The translations under genes were made by a program, and so were the position numbers. A stretch of 64,000 nucleotides of DNA from Oligoflexia bacterium. GTDB taxonomy: Bacteria; Bdellovibrionota; Bacteriovoracia; Bacteriovoracales; Bacteriovoracaceae. This document shows positions 55,463-63,541 of this stretch, piece by piece. The DNA lies in assembly GCA_015232355.1 (NCBI GenBank), contig JADFZW010000005.1, forward strand, positions 124,001 through 188,000. The letters run 5' to 3'. The number at the start of each line of letters is the position of its first letter. Position 1 is the stretch's first letter. Under the pieces are notes generated by a model. That model saw nothing but the letters and a program-made list of their open reading frames with translations. It did no database searches and had not been told where the DNA came from.

Positions 55463-56170
55463 TTAGAATTTAAAAACCTGCGCTAGGGTATCCACAAAGT
55501 TAGTATCACATTCCATAGAAAAAATTTGAGCAAAGCTATTTAAAGCAACAAAGGCATTCTTATCAGCATCTTTTTTTACAACTTTATTAATTCTTTCTAA
55601 CATTCCTTGATTGACGATCTCTACCTGTGCATACTTTTCTTTCAATACTTCCATCATCTCTTTAAAATTTATTTTACTATCGAGATTACCATAGCACTGT
55701 TTTAATAAAAACATGGATACCACTCGATAAATGGTCTCTTCAAATGTTGAAAAAGGAAGGTGAAATTTTACTAAAGGCCTAAAGATATCTAGATGAGGGC
55801 AACCACTGGCCGCCATAATCGCTCCAAAGCAAGATAACAATCCCGTTTGAACATCAGTATTTTTACTATAAATTCTCTCTGGAGTTTGCACATAAACTTT
55901 TGCTTTTTGAAAAGAGTTTACTTCATTAAACTCATCAATTAACTCTGATAAATTTTTGGCCACTGGACAGTAGTTGTGTTCTTCTTTTTTTAAAGTACAA
56001 TTTTGACAACGATTGAACTCCAATTTACTCCACTCTGGCCCCTCTGGTTTTTTACAACAATAGGATAAGTTTTGATCATTAAATTCAATTAAATACTTTA
56101 CCGTCCGACCATAATCACTTTTTTTATCATCATCAAAAACAAAATTATACTGGATAGCAAATTGTTTCAT
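55463..56170 (-). CDS. Unknown Cys-cluster protein, 235 aa
   Basis: Five Cys are grouped at residues 38, 39, 55, 58 and 68 (SYCCKK, CQNCTL, YCPVA), suggesting a metal or Fe-S site. The segment CQNCTLKKEEHNYCPVAKNL looks like a conserved motif of an uncharacterised bacterial family I cannot name with certainty. The remainder is helical, with SCFGAIMAASGCPHLDIFRP at about 115-134. It is cytoplasmic. The downstream-strand neighbour is a radical SAM gene, 92 bases upstream, perhaps co-transcribed. Confidence 0.65.
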   Translation of the reverse strand: MKQFAIQYNFVFDDDKKSDYGRTVKYLIEFNDQNLSYCCKKPEGPEWSKLEFNRCQNCTLKKEEHNYCPVAKNLSELIDEFNEVNSFQKAKVYVQTPERIYSKNTDVQTGLLSCFGAIMAASGCPHLDIFRPLVKFHLPFSTFEETIYRVVSMFLLKQCYGNLDSKINFKEMMEVLKEKYAQVEIVNQGMLERINKVVKKDADKNAFVALNSFAQIFSMECDTNFVDTLAQVFKF

Positions 56171-56262
56171 CTCTTTGTCCTTGTTAAAAACCTACCAGTG
56201 ATATCTAGTGATATCTATCGATTGCTTGTTATTATTTGTTAACAAATTTAAAATATTTTGTT

Positions 56263-57213
56263 TTAGGAGAAATATTTTCCTTGAAAACTATCTCTTTTAG
56301 TCAGTTCATTAATAACAGCTATATTGATTTTATCTTTGTATGCTTTTATCCAAGATGGATAGCAAATATCATCAATGTGGCCATAACCTGCAATCTTATG
56401 GATCACCATTGATGGAGGTACTCTCTCTAAAAAATCGCAAACCAGGGATATGCTTTCATCAAAAGAAGCAAGATGATTTTTATCATATTTATCAACATTA
56501 ATATTATTAAAAAACTCATTCAATCTAGTATCTTTCAATACGGTCATCAAATGAATTTTAATTCCGTTTATCTTCATATCACCTAAATATTTGGCCATTG
56601 CAATTATCTCTTCTCTTGATTCAACAAAGGAGCCCAAGATAACATGCACACATAGATGAATTTTAGGATATCTTTGAGTTAACTCTACTGCTTGAAGAAA
56701 ATCCTGATGTGTCTCCTTTCTTTCAAAAAAAAGAAGAGATTTATCATATATTGATTGCATCCCATACTCTATGGCCACATATCTTAACATATCTGTATAG
56801 GAATTTATTAATTCAATTTTTTTCTGATCAATACAATCAGAGCGTGTGGAAATAGATAATCCAACAATATCCTTATGAGCATAAATCGCTTCATCATATA
56901 TCATACTCAATTGCTCAACAGATCCGTAGGTATTGGTAAAGGATTGAAAATATGCAATGTACTTTTTTGGTTTTGCCTGTTGTTTAGATCTTGTGGAGAT
57001 ATTTTCAATTGTTTGTTCACTAATCGATTTAGCTACTCCAGCTTCTACTCCTATCCTAGATGAGGAGCCAAATCGATCGCAAAAAATACAACCCTTAACT
57101 CCCTTAGTTCCATCTCGATTTGGACAAGTAAGACCAGCATCTATTGAAACCTTATAGACTCGTTCTCCAAAAATACTTTGCATATGTTCATTAAATGATA
57201 AAAATCTTTCCAT
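56263..57213 (-). CDS. Radical SAM protein of the YhcC/TIGR01212 family
   Basis: 316 residues. The cluster Cys are Cys30, Cys42 and Cys45 (CPNRDGTKGVKGCIFC); the long first spacing with NRDG is typical of this family. KYIAYFQSFTNTYG, GLSISTRSDCI, EYGMQSIYDKSL and KIHLMTVLKDTRL follow in the family order. Function is unknown; relatives resemble Elp3-type enzymes. The length is normal. Confidence 0.92.
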   Translation of the reverse strand: MERFLSFNEHMQSIFGERVYKVSIDAGLTCPNRDGTKGVKGCIFCDRFGSSSRIGVEAGVAKSISEQTIENISTRSKQQAKPKKYIAYFQSFTNTYGSVEQLSMIYDEAIYAHKDIVGLSISTRSDCIDQKKIELINSYTDMLRYVAIEYGMQSIYDKSLLFFERKETHQDFLQAVELTQRYPKIHLCVHVILGSFVESREEIIAMAKYLGDMKINGIKIHLMTVLKDTRLNEFFNNINVDKYDKNHLASFDESISLVCDFLERVPPSMVIHKIAGYGHIDDICYPSWIKAYKDKINIAVINELTKRDSFQGKYFS

Positions 57214-57378
57214 CTACAAATATTAACACTTTTACTTAAAATTTAGAAGTTGTTTAGTCAGGTAGTTTATTTGAAGCAAGAGATATTTTGAGTTTAAGAA
57301 AATTTTTATTAATGCTAAAATATTAAAATATAAGATTGAATTTTTAATATAGAACTTAACAAAACGGAAATTAAAGAT

Positions 57379-58725
57379 ATGAAAGGACTATTAGATTTTG
57401 CACTTATCTCTAGCGATAAAAAGTTAATTGCATCCATTGAAGGATTTTGCCATAAAAGTAATTACATGTTGATTAGCTGGAACAACGAGAGTGCTTTTCT
57501 CGATGCTCAAGAAGCTGAAGCAATAGAGGCAAAATTTATTATGGTCTCTGACCTAGATAGCACAACTAAAGATAGTCTTGCTCAGAAAGTACAAGTTGCC
57601 TCTCAAATGTGTCCCAATAGTTTTATCTGTTGTGTTGTAGGACAAAAGATGCCTAAAGAGGAAGCATCTTTTGTAATCAAAAGCGGTGCTGATGTAATGA
57701 TGACTATCGATGAAGTTACAACAACATCTAAACTAGAATACATTTGTAATAACGTAATAAGAAGCGATTACATCCCAATTAAGACAAGTGATTTAGAACA
57801 AGATAAGGAATTAACTTTCAACGTTTATTATTATGTTGGACAGAGAAATAAATTTCTTATTTGTGGACATGATGGCCTAGTCTTATCTGCTGATAAGTTT
57901 GAAAAGATGAAAAAGCTGGGAGAATTTTATATTAAAAGAAGCGATGTTGATAAATTCAATACCTACGTAAAGACACTCAGTTATAATAGTGAAACGGCAG
58001 TTGAAAGACGTTGTCGTTCTGAGTATCTATCACTTTGTTGGAGTTATACTGAGTTTATAATTTTATTAACTGATTATTCGCGCTTCAATTCATTCACAGA
58101 AGGAAAAGCACTTCTAGATAAGTGCAAGACATTTTCAAATAGACTAATCTCCTCTATGGCCGCGGTTAATGATTTATGGAAAATAATTAATCAACGAGTT
58201 ATTAATATTTCATCTCTTGATAATATTCCTGCGGTTACCGCTTACGCTGGCCTCTTTGCTCTACAGATGGAAATCGAAAATGTAGAGGATGTTATGTTGG
58301 CAGCACTACTCTCTGATATAAGTCTAATTTTTCAGCCCCCAGAAACAATCATTAAGCTTAAAACTACAGGAGTTGAAAAATTATCAGCAGAAGAACAAGC
58401 AAGGTACAAGGAACATCCAGTAAACAGTTTGAAAATTGCCCTGGATAGAAAAGTTCCTATTAACAACAATATTCGAGAAATTCTTCTTTGTACTCACGAA
58501 CGGGCCGATGGAAATGGATTTCCTAAAAAAAGATTATCTGATAAGATACCTTACGAAGCATACATCGTACAATTTGCAGAAGAGTATCATAAAAACTCAA
58601 TGCTCAAAGAAGGTACTACTTCAATTAATTTACAAGAGTACAATAAAATATTAATGGACTCACCGGATACTATGAGTAGATATAAACCAACATTTGTAAA
58701 TAATATAAAAAAATTGTTTACTTAG
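57379..58725 (+). CDS. Degenerate HD-GYP-type protein with receiver-like N-terminus
   Basis: 448 residues. Residues about 1-125 look like a response-regulator fold (FALISSDKKLIASIEGF, FIMVSDLDS). Residues about 270-430 match an HD-GYP domain: LAALLSDISLIF stands where LLHDIGK is expected, KEHPVNSLKI and LCTHERADGNGFPKK follow. The HD His is Ser and GYP is GFP, while HP and THE remain. HD-GYP enzymes break down c-di-GMP; loss of the metal-binding HD makes catalysis doubtful, so a c-di-GMP binding or partner-binding role is more likely. No clear ribosome site. The ComFB gene follows by 45 bases. Confidence 0.75.
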   Translation: MKGLLDFALISSDKKLIASIEGFCHKSNYMLISWNNESAFLDAQEAEAIEAKFIMVSDLDSTTKDSLAQKVQVASQMCPNSFICCVVGQKMPKEEASFVIKSGADVMMTIDEVTTTSKLEYICNNVIRSDYIPIKTSDLEQDKELTFNVYYYVGQRNKFLICGHDGLVLSADKFEKMKKLGEFYIKRSDVDKFNTYVKTLSYNSETAVERRCRSEYLSLCWSYTEFIILLTDYSRFNSFTEGKALLDKCKTFSNRLISSMAAVNDLWKIINQRVINISSLDNIPAVTAYAGLFALQMEIENVEDVMLAALLSDISLIFQPPETIIKLKTTGVEKLSAEEQARYKEHPVNSLKIALDRKVPINNNIREILLCTHERADGNGFPKKRLSDKIPYEAYIVQFAEEYHKNSMLKEGTTSINLQEYNKILMDSPDTMSRYKPTFVNNIKKLFT

Positions 58726-58770
58726 TTTTTTTATTATGTCTTTTTTGATTTTGTTTATTGGGAGGGAAAT

Positions 58771-59085
58771 ATGGATTTGATGAATCGAGATAGAGTAAAC
58801 TATGATATCGCTGATCACTCACTCTACGACGTAATAAATTACAATGAAATTGTTGTTCTCAATGTAATCAGGGAACAATTTAATAAAGAACCAAATTTGT
58901 GCAAATGTTCTATTTGTTTAGAAGATATCTATGCACTCTCACTTAATGCACTTCCAGCACGCTACATTCAATCCTCTGGCGCTGAAAAATACACTAGTAG
59001 TATAAACTTTATAAATGAAACCGATGTTAAAGCAAAAGTTATCGATGCTATCATCAAAGTAAGAAAATTACCTAATCACAAATAA
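58771..59085 (+). CDS. ComFB-family protein
   Basis: 104 residues. Asn25-Glu26 is followed by a helix and the cluster CKCSICLEDIYALSLNALPA with Cys44, Cys46 and Cys49, matching the ComFB family, whose zinc-binding Cys cluster precedes D-[IV]-x-A-L-x-L-N-x-L-P. Family members bind cyclic di-nucleotides in some bacteria and affect motility or competence. GGGAGG lies 5 bases before ATG. The HD-GYP-like gene upstream supports a second-messenger role. Confidence 0.85.
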   Translation: MDLMNRDRVNYDIADHSLYDVINYNEIVVLNVIREQFNKEPNLCKCSICLEDIYALSLNALPARYIQSSGAEKYTSSINFINETDVKAKVIDAIIKVRKLPNHK

Positions 59086-59113
59086 AAAAATAAGAAAACA
59101 AGAAAGTAATAAA

Positions 59114-59974
59114 ATGCCACAATCAAGCTTTGACGAAGAAGAACTGCTTTTGCAACTTAAATCTGCTTTCCAATCTTATAATCAAAAATTTCAAGCAACA
59201 TCAAATTTTGCTGAACTCTCCTTTCAAGATGATAAAACTCTTTTTTCAAAATCCTATAACGACATCTACTATTCAGTAGATGGTGCTTCCACTGAAAAAG
59301 ATTGGGTCTTTCTTAAAGGAAATGATTTATACTCAAGATGGCCTCTTGATTACAGCAATAACTTTAATTACTTTAATATTATGGAAATTGGTTTTGGGAC
59401 TGGCCTTAATTTTTTACTCACTAAAATGCTTTGGAATAAATCACATACCTCCATGCTTGAAAATAAAACAAAAGTTAAACTTAATTATATCGGAATCGAA
59501 GGACATCCCATTAATAGTGATGATCTTTTTAAAATTTACAACTCCTCTAATGATCATCAACAATATGCAAATGAATTTCATAAAACCTATCAACAACTAT
59601 TGCCATTAGAAATGCCCGCCGTAAGTAATTATTACTTCGAAAAAGAGAACATATCTCTAACTCTTTTATGGGGAAAAATTGAAGAGATAAGTGAAATTAT
59701 TTTTGCTAACAAAGTAGATAAATTGCTAACAGAAAAAATCGACAGCTGGTATTTGGATGGCTTTTCTCCTAAATGTAATCTTGAGATGTGGAGTGATAAT
59801 GTCTTTAAAATGCTTCAACAATTTACAAAAATTGGAGGAACCGCCGCTACTTATAGTGTTTCACAAATTGTTAAAGCACAATTAATTAAAAGTGGTTTTG
59901 AAATTAAGAAAGTTCCAGGACCAAATAAGAAAAAAGAAATTTTACTAGGTAAAAAACTATCTTTTATGAAATGA
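59114..59974 (+). CDS. mnmD: tRNA U34 5-methylaminomethyl methyltransferase, MnmD-type (MnmC methyltransferase domain)
   Basis: 286 residues. An N-terminal region with FSKSYNDIYYSVDGA precedes a SAM-binding motif, MEIGFGTGLNFLL (about 92-104). SWYLDGFSPKCNLEMWSD (family DGFSPAKNP.MW) and GTAATYSVSQIVKAQL follow, ending near the GPNKKKEIL motif. This is the methyltransferase half of MnmC (DUF752), without the FAD half, so it makes mnm5U from nm5U. It overlaps the convergent flavin-reductase-like gene by 18 bases at the 3' end. Confidence 0.9.
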   Translation: MPQSSFDEEELLLQLKSAFQSYNQKFQATSNFAELSFQDDKTLFSKSYNDIYYSVDGASTEKDWVFLKGNDLYSRWPLDYSNNFNYFNIMEIGFGTGLNFLLTKMLWNKSHTSMLENKTKVKLNYIGIEGHPINSDDLFKIYNSSNDHQQYANEFHKTYQQLLPLEMPAVSNYYFEKENISLTLLWGKIEEISEIIFANKVDKLLTEKIDSWYLDGFSPKCNLEMWSDNVFKMLQQFTKIGGTAATYSVSQIVKAQLIKSGFEIKKVPGPNKKKEILLGKKLSFMK

Positions 59975-60526
59975 TGAAGACGATGATGTAGTTTTGTAAT
60001 GACTATTATCCTTTAAATAACAATGTTCAATCTTTCCATAATAGACACTATGATAGTGTCCAGTTGAATAGTAATTATCCTTAATTTTTGCATTTACTGT
60101 TTCAGGAGAAACTTCATTTTTATGAACAATTCTTGCTTCGTAAAATAATGAACAGTTGGTGATAATATTGGTCTTAGATAATTTGCCAGGAATAAGATTA
60201 AATCTACACTCTTTTATTTTATTAGTATTGCGGCCCGATTGAGTTCCACAAAGTGCAAGCTCCTCTTTCAAGGTATTTGTTTCTGGAACACAAACAGAAA
60301 AGTGATTACTTCTCTCAATTAACTCATAAGTGTATCTAGTTTTCCTTACAAGAACTGTGATTATTGGTTTACCCCAAATTATACCTACTGTGGCCCATCC
60401 AATGGTCATTGCATTGTCTTCTACTACCAATAGCGCTCCATCATGACTTAATGAAGAGCAGAGTAATTCCATTCCATCAAAATATTTAATCTCTTTTGTT
60501 ACAAATTCTTTGTTTGCTGTTTGCAT
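59957..60526 (-). CDS. Flavin-reductase-like (FMN-binding split-barrel) protein
   Basis: 189 residues from ATG 60526, chosen because AGGAGG lies 7 bases upstream; the frame also runs to 60556 without a site. Motifs are DNAMTIGWATVGIIWGKP (about 38-55), VLVRKTRYTYELIERSNHFSV (about 59-79), ELALCGTQSGRNTNKI and VYYGKIEHCY, as in the flavin reductase family. It probably binds FMN and NAD(P)H; the partner is unknown. The C-terminus TTSSSSSF is low complexity and overlaps mnmD. Confidence 0.85.
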   Translation of the reverse strand: MQTANKEFVTKEIKYFDGMELLCSSLSHDGALLVVEDNAMTIGWATVGIIWGKPIITVLVRKTRYTYELIERSNHFSVCVPETNTLKEELALCGTQSGRNTNKIKECRFNLIPGKLSKTNIITNCSLFYEARIVHKNEVSPETVNAKIKDNYYSTGHYHSVYYGKIEHCYLKDNSHYKTTSSSSSFHKR

Positions 60527-60553
60527 ATTTAATCCTCCTCTTAACTTAACAAT

Positions 60554-60579
60554 CATATTTAATAAGCATATTTAATAAC
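60554..60579. repeat. 13-bp tandem duplication upstream of the flavin-reductase-like gene
   Basis: CATATTTAATAAG and CATATTTAATAAC, back to back, differ only in the last base. They lie 28-53 bases upstream of the start, within the leader or promoter. Confidence 0.8.
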
Positions 60580-60734
60580 AAATTTCTAACATTATCTTCA
60601 TCTAAAATTTACTTGCTATATGAAATGTTTGTCTAAATAATTTTGTCTATATATTTATAAGTAATTTGCATTAACTTATGCCGTTGTATGCCAACAAATA
60701 TATACAAATATATAAATTTTTTAAATATCAATCA

Positions 60735-60763
60735 GTGAAATTATTTGACTAAGCTACTACAAT
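60735..60763 (+). promoter_or_regulatory. Possible sigma70 promoter of the two-component operon
   Basis: TACAAT (60758-60763) is a good -10 box, with GTGAAA (4 of 6 matches) exactly 17 bases upstream. The start would be near 60770, giving a leader of about 40 bases before the response regulator. Confidence 0.35.
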
Positions 60764-60808
60764 ATAGATAACAAGCAAAATATAAAACGAGAGAGAAAGG
60801 AGAAAACC

Positions 60809-61570
60809 ATGGATAATTTTAAAAAAAAGATTTTATTAGTGGAAGATGATCCCTTTATTGCTGATATAATTCAAATTCATATTTTAAAAAATGAATCAGA
60901 TTTATATGAGACAATTTGGCTTACATCTGGTACTGAAGCAAAAAAATATTTAGAAAAATTAGCATCTGCCTCTTCTGCCTCTGCCATCGATAATGACGAT
61001 GCTTCCTCTTTGGCAATTTGTATTTTAGATATCATGCTACCCGGTGTATTCGGACTTGATATCTGTCGTTTTATGAGAGAGAGTGAACAACTAAAACATA
61101 TTCCGATTCTTATGCTCACTGCACTGGCCACTCCAGAACATATAATAGCAGGTCTTGAAGCAGGTGCCGATGATTACGTAACCAAACCATTTGATATTCA
61201 TGTTCTTTTGGCCAGAGTAAGAGCACTGTTAAGAAGAAGTAAATTCTTAAGCAATTTAGAAAATGATAAAAATACTTCATCAACAATAAATTTTTCTGCG
61301 ATAAAAATAGATCTTGAACAGAGAAGAATTTGGAAGAGTGGTGAAGAGTTGTACCTTACTCCATCTGAGTTTAAACTTCTTACAGAGCTAATTCGTAGTC
61401 ATGGTAAAGTGTTGACCAGAACTGATCTGATAAAAAATATTCAAGGTGAAGAAATTTTTGTTACTGAAAGAACTATCGATACTCATATGGTGGCATTAAG
61501 AAAGAAATTACAAGATATGGCCATTCACCTAGAAACTGTTCGTGGAATCGGTTATAGAATGACTGAGTAA
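60809..61570 (+). CDS. OmpR/PhoB-family response regulator
   Basis: 253 residues. Receiver domain 1-130 has acidic pair LLVEDDPF, phospho-acceptor Asp74 in CILDIMLPG, Thr/Ser in PILMLTALAT and Lys in DDYVTKPFD. A Ser/Ala-rich stretch (SASSASAID, about 52-62) is a low-complexity insert just before the Asp strand. The C-terminal winged helix (about 160-253) has LTPSEFKLLTELIRS and VRGIGYRM. AAGGAG lies 6 bases upstream. It is followed by its kinase gene. Confidence 0.94.
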   Translation: MDNFKKKILLVEDDPFIADIIQIHILKNESDLYETIWLTSGTEAKKYLEKLASASSASAIDNDDASSLAICILDIMLPGVFGLDICRFMRESEQLKHIPILMLTALATPEHIIAGLEAGADDYVTKPFDIHVLLARVRALLRRSKFLSNLENDKNTSSTINFSAIKIDLEQRRIWKSGEELYLTPSEFKLLTELIRSHGKVLTRTDLIKNIQGEEIFVTERTIDTHMVALRKKLQDMAIHLETVRGIGYRMTE

Positions 61571-61597
61571 TGACTAAGTAATAACAGAGTAATAAAT

Positions 61598-63541
61598 ATG
61601 AGAAGAAAAAGCGTCTACGATGTAATCATCGCCCTACCATTGCACTTTTTTAAGATGATTGCTTCTTATCACATTCTTATGCTTCTAACTGTTCTTGTTA
61701 TTATAGGAATCACTGCTCACTTTAAATTAAAAGATTACGTTTTAAAGGAAGCAAAGACTAGACTTTCAGAATCACTATTGTTGGCCAAAAATATTATTGA
61801 AAATAAAAAACTAAATCCTACTATCATCTGTAAATTACAATTGGCCGATCCTAAAACTCACTACACACTTTTATCTTCTGATGGACAAGTAATTTGTAAT
61901 AGCTCCAGCAATTTATCTTTTTTAGCGAATGAAACACTCTACCAAACAATTCAAATAAAAGATCTAAAACACATCTCCAATTTTGATCAATTAATAATCA
62001 AAAAAGCAATTCCTTTAAGTGAAATCAATGCCACTATCCACCATCTTGATAAAGGAATTTTATTAGTGTTATCGCCGGCCCTTTTATTTATCACATTGTT
62101 TAGCATTTGGATGAATGTGCGCCCATTTTACTCTCTTCGTTTGGTAATTCAAAGAATTTATCAAATCAATCAAAGCATCTTCAATACACTCTCCAATACA
62201 ACATTTCAATTTCTTGATTTAAATCGCAACATCAATCACACCACCTCCGTTCCTCAAAAAAAGAGACGCTGGCCCATAATCGAAAAAATTCTAGAGGAGA
62301 CTCAACAAAACATTGAAAAAACACTCGATGAACTTCATTTGGAAAACTCCAAATTAAATGCCATCATGGAGTCCACTCAAGCAGGTATCGTTGCTGTTAA
62401 TAAGAAAGGATTTGTTTGGTTTTCTAATAAACAATTTCAAAAGATCTTTCCTGCAACTTTTGAAGAACAAACGGCAACTATTTTTTCAAAGCATTCATCA
62501 CCATATCAACTACCAACACATCTAACTTATCTGATAAGTAATTTAGAGGTTCGAGAACTTTTTGAAAAATCTCTAAGCTCAGAAAAAGTTGAAGAGAAAT
62601 CTGAAAAAAAATCTGAAGAAAAATCTGAAAAAAATGAAATCTTTTGTAAACATAATGTACAAATACAAAAAGATTTTTTTGATATAACTATAACACATTT
62701 AAAAGACTCCAAAGGAGTTTTACTCGGGTCCGTTGGCGTCTTCTATAACGTTACTGAACGTAAAAAAATCGAACGAATGAAGCTTGATTTTGTTAGTAAT
62801 GTATCTCATGAAGTTCGTACACCCTTAAGTGCTATTCAAGGGTATATGCAATTAATAAAAGAAGATCTTGGCATAACTCCCACATTCGACCATCCATCAT
62901 TCGACCATCAATTTACAGGACATATTGATAAAGTTGATAAAAATATCAAACGACTTTTAAATCTTTTTGATGATCTATTAAAACTCTCCACTATAGAGAC
63001 AAAACAAGATTTAAAAAAGGAGATCATCTATAAAGATCAGTTGCACGAATTATGTGAAGGAATAATAAATACCCTAATTCCAATTTATGAAAATAAAAAT
63101 ATCTCTACCAATATTGAAATCACCGGCCATAGCATAGTTGCTGATATAAATCTACTCGAGCAAGTATTAATCAACTTAGTTGATAATGCTTTTAAATATA
63201 CTCAAAGTGGCGGTCAAATTAATCTCAACATTGCAGACTCTTGCACATATACACCAACATCACTTGCTCCTTCTCATACTATTATCGAAGTTAGCGATAA
63301 TGGAATTGGTATATCAGCAGAACATCAAGATCGAATTTTCGAACGCTTCTATCGTGTAGATACTTCCCACTCAAGAGAAATGGGAGGAACAGGTCTTGGT
63401 CTCTCAATTGTGAAACATATTATTCAAAAACATCACGGACAAATTGAAGTGATCTCAAATATCAATAGAGGTTCAACATTTAAAGTCTATCTTCCTAAAA
63501 CCTCTCATGGTCTTCAGCTTAACCGTAATATTTTTAGTTGA
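61598..63541 (+). CDS. PhoR-like sensor histidine kinase
   Basis: 647 residues. Two transmembrane helices (about 21-42 and 145-170) frame a periplasmic sensor loop of about 100 residues. A coiled linker and a PAS-like domain follow (about 250-390), with an EKSEKKSEEKSEK repeat insert near 327-341. The DHp phospho-acceptor is His404 in SNVSHEVRTPLSAIQGYM. The ATPase domain has N box INLVDNAFKYT, G1 EVSDNGIGIS, F box FERFYRV and G2 GGTGLGLSIV. Homologous in layout to PhoR, but the signal is unknown. An 11-bp repeat (ATGACTGAGTA-like, three copies) lies between the two genes. The 3' end overlaps the convergent transporter by 69 bases. Confidence 0.94.
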   Translation: MRRKSVYDVIIALPLHFFKMIASYHILMLLTVLVIIGITAHFKLKDYVLKEAKTRLSESLLLAKNIIENKKLNPTIICKLQLADPKTHYTLLSSDGQVICNSSSNLSFLANETLYQTIQIKDLKHISNFDQLIIKKAIPLSEINATIHHLDKGILLVLSPALLFITLFSIWMNVRPFYSLRLVIQRIYQINQSIFNTLSNTTFQFLDLNRNINHTTSVPQKKRRWPIIEKILEETQQNIEKTLDELHLENSKLNAIMESTQAGIVAVNKKGFVWFSNKQFQKIFPATFEEQTATIFSKHSSPYQLPTHLTYLISNLEVRELFEKSLSSEKVEEKSEKKSEEKSEKNEIFCKHNVQIQKDFFDITITHLKDSKGVLLGSVGVFYNVTERKKIERMKLDFVSNVSHEVRTPLSAIQGYMQLIKEDLGITPTFDHPSFDHQFTGHIDKVDKNIKRLLNLFDDLLKLSTIETKQDLKKEIIYKDQLHELCEGIINTLIPIYENKNISTNIEITGHSIVADINLLEQVLINLVDNAFKYTQSGGQINLNIADSCTYTPTSLAPSHTIIEVSDNGIGISAEHQDRIFERFYRVDTSHSREMGGTGLGLSIVKHIIQKHHGQIEVISNINRGSTFKVYLPKTSHGLQLNRNIFS

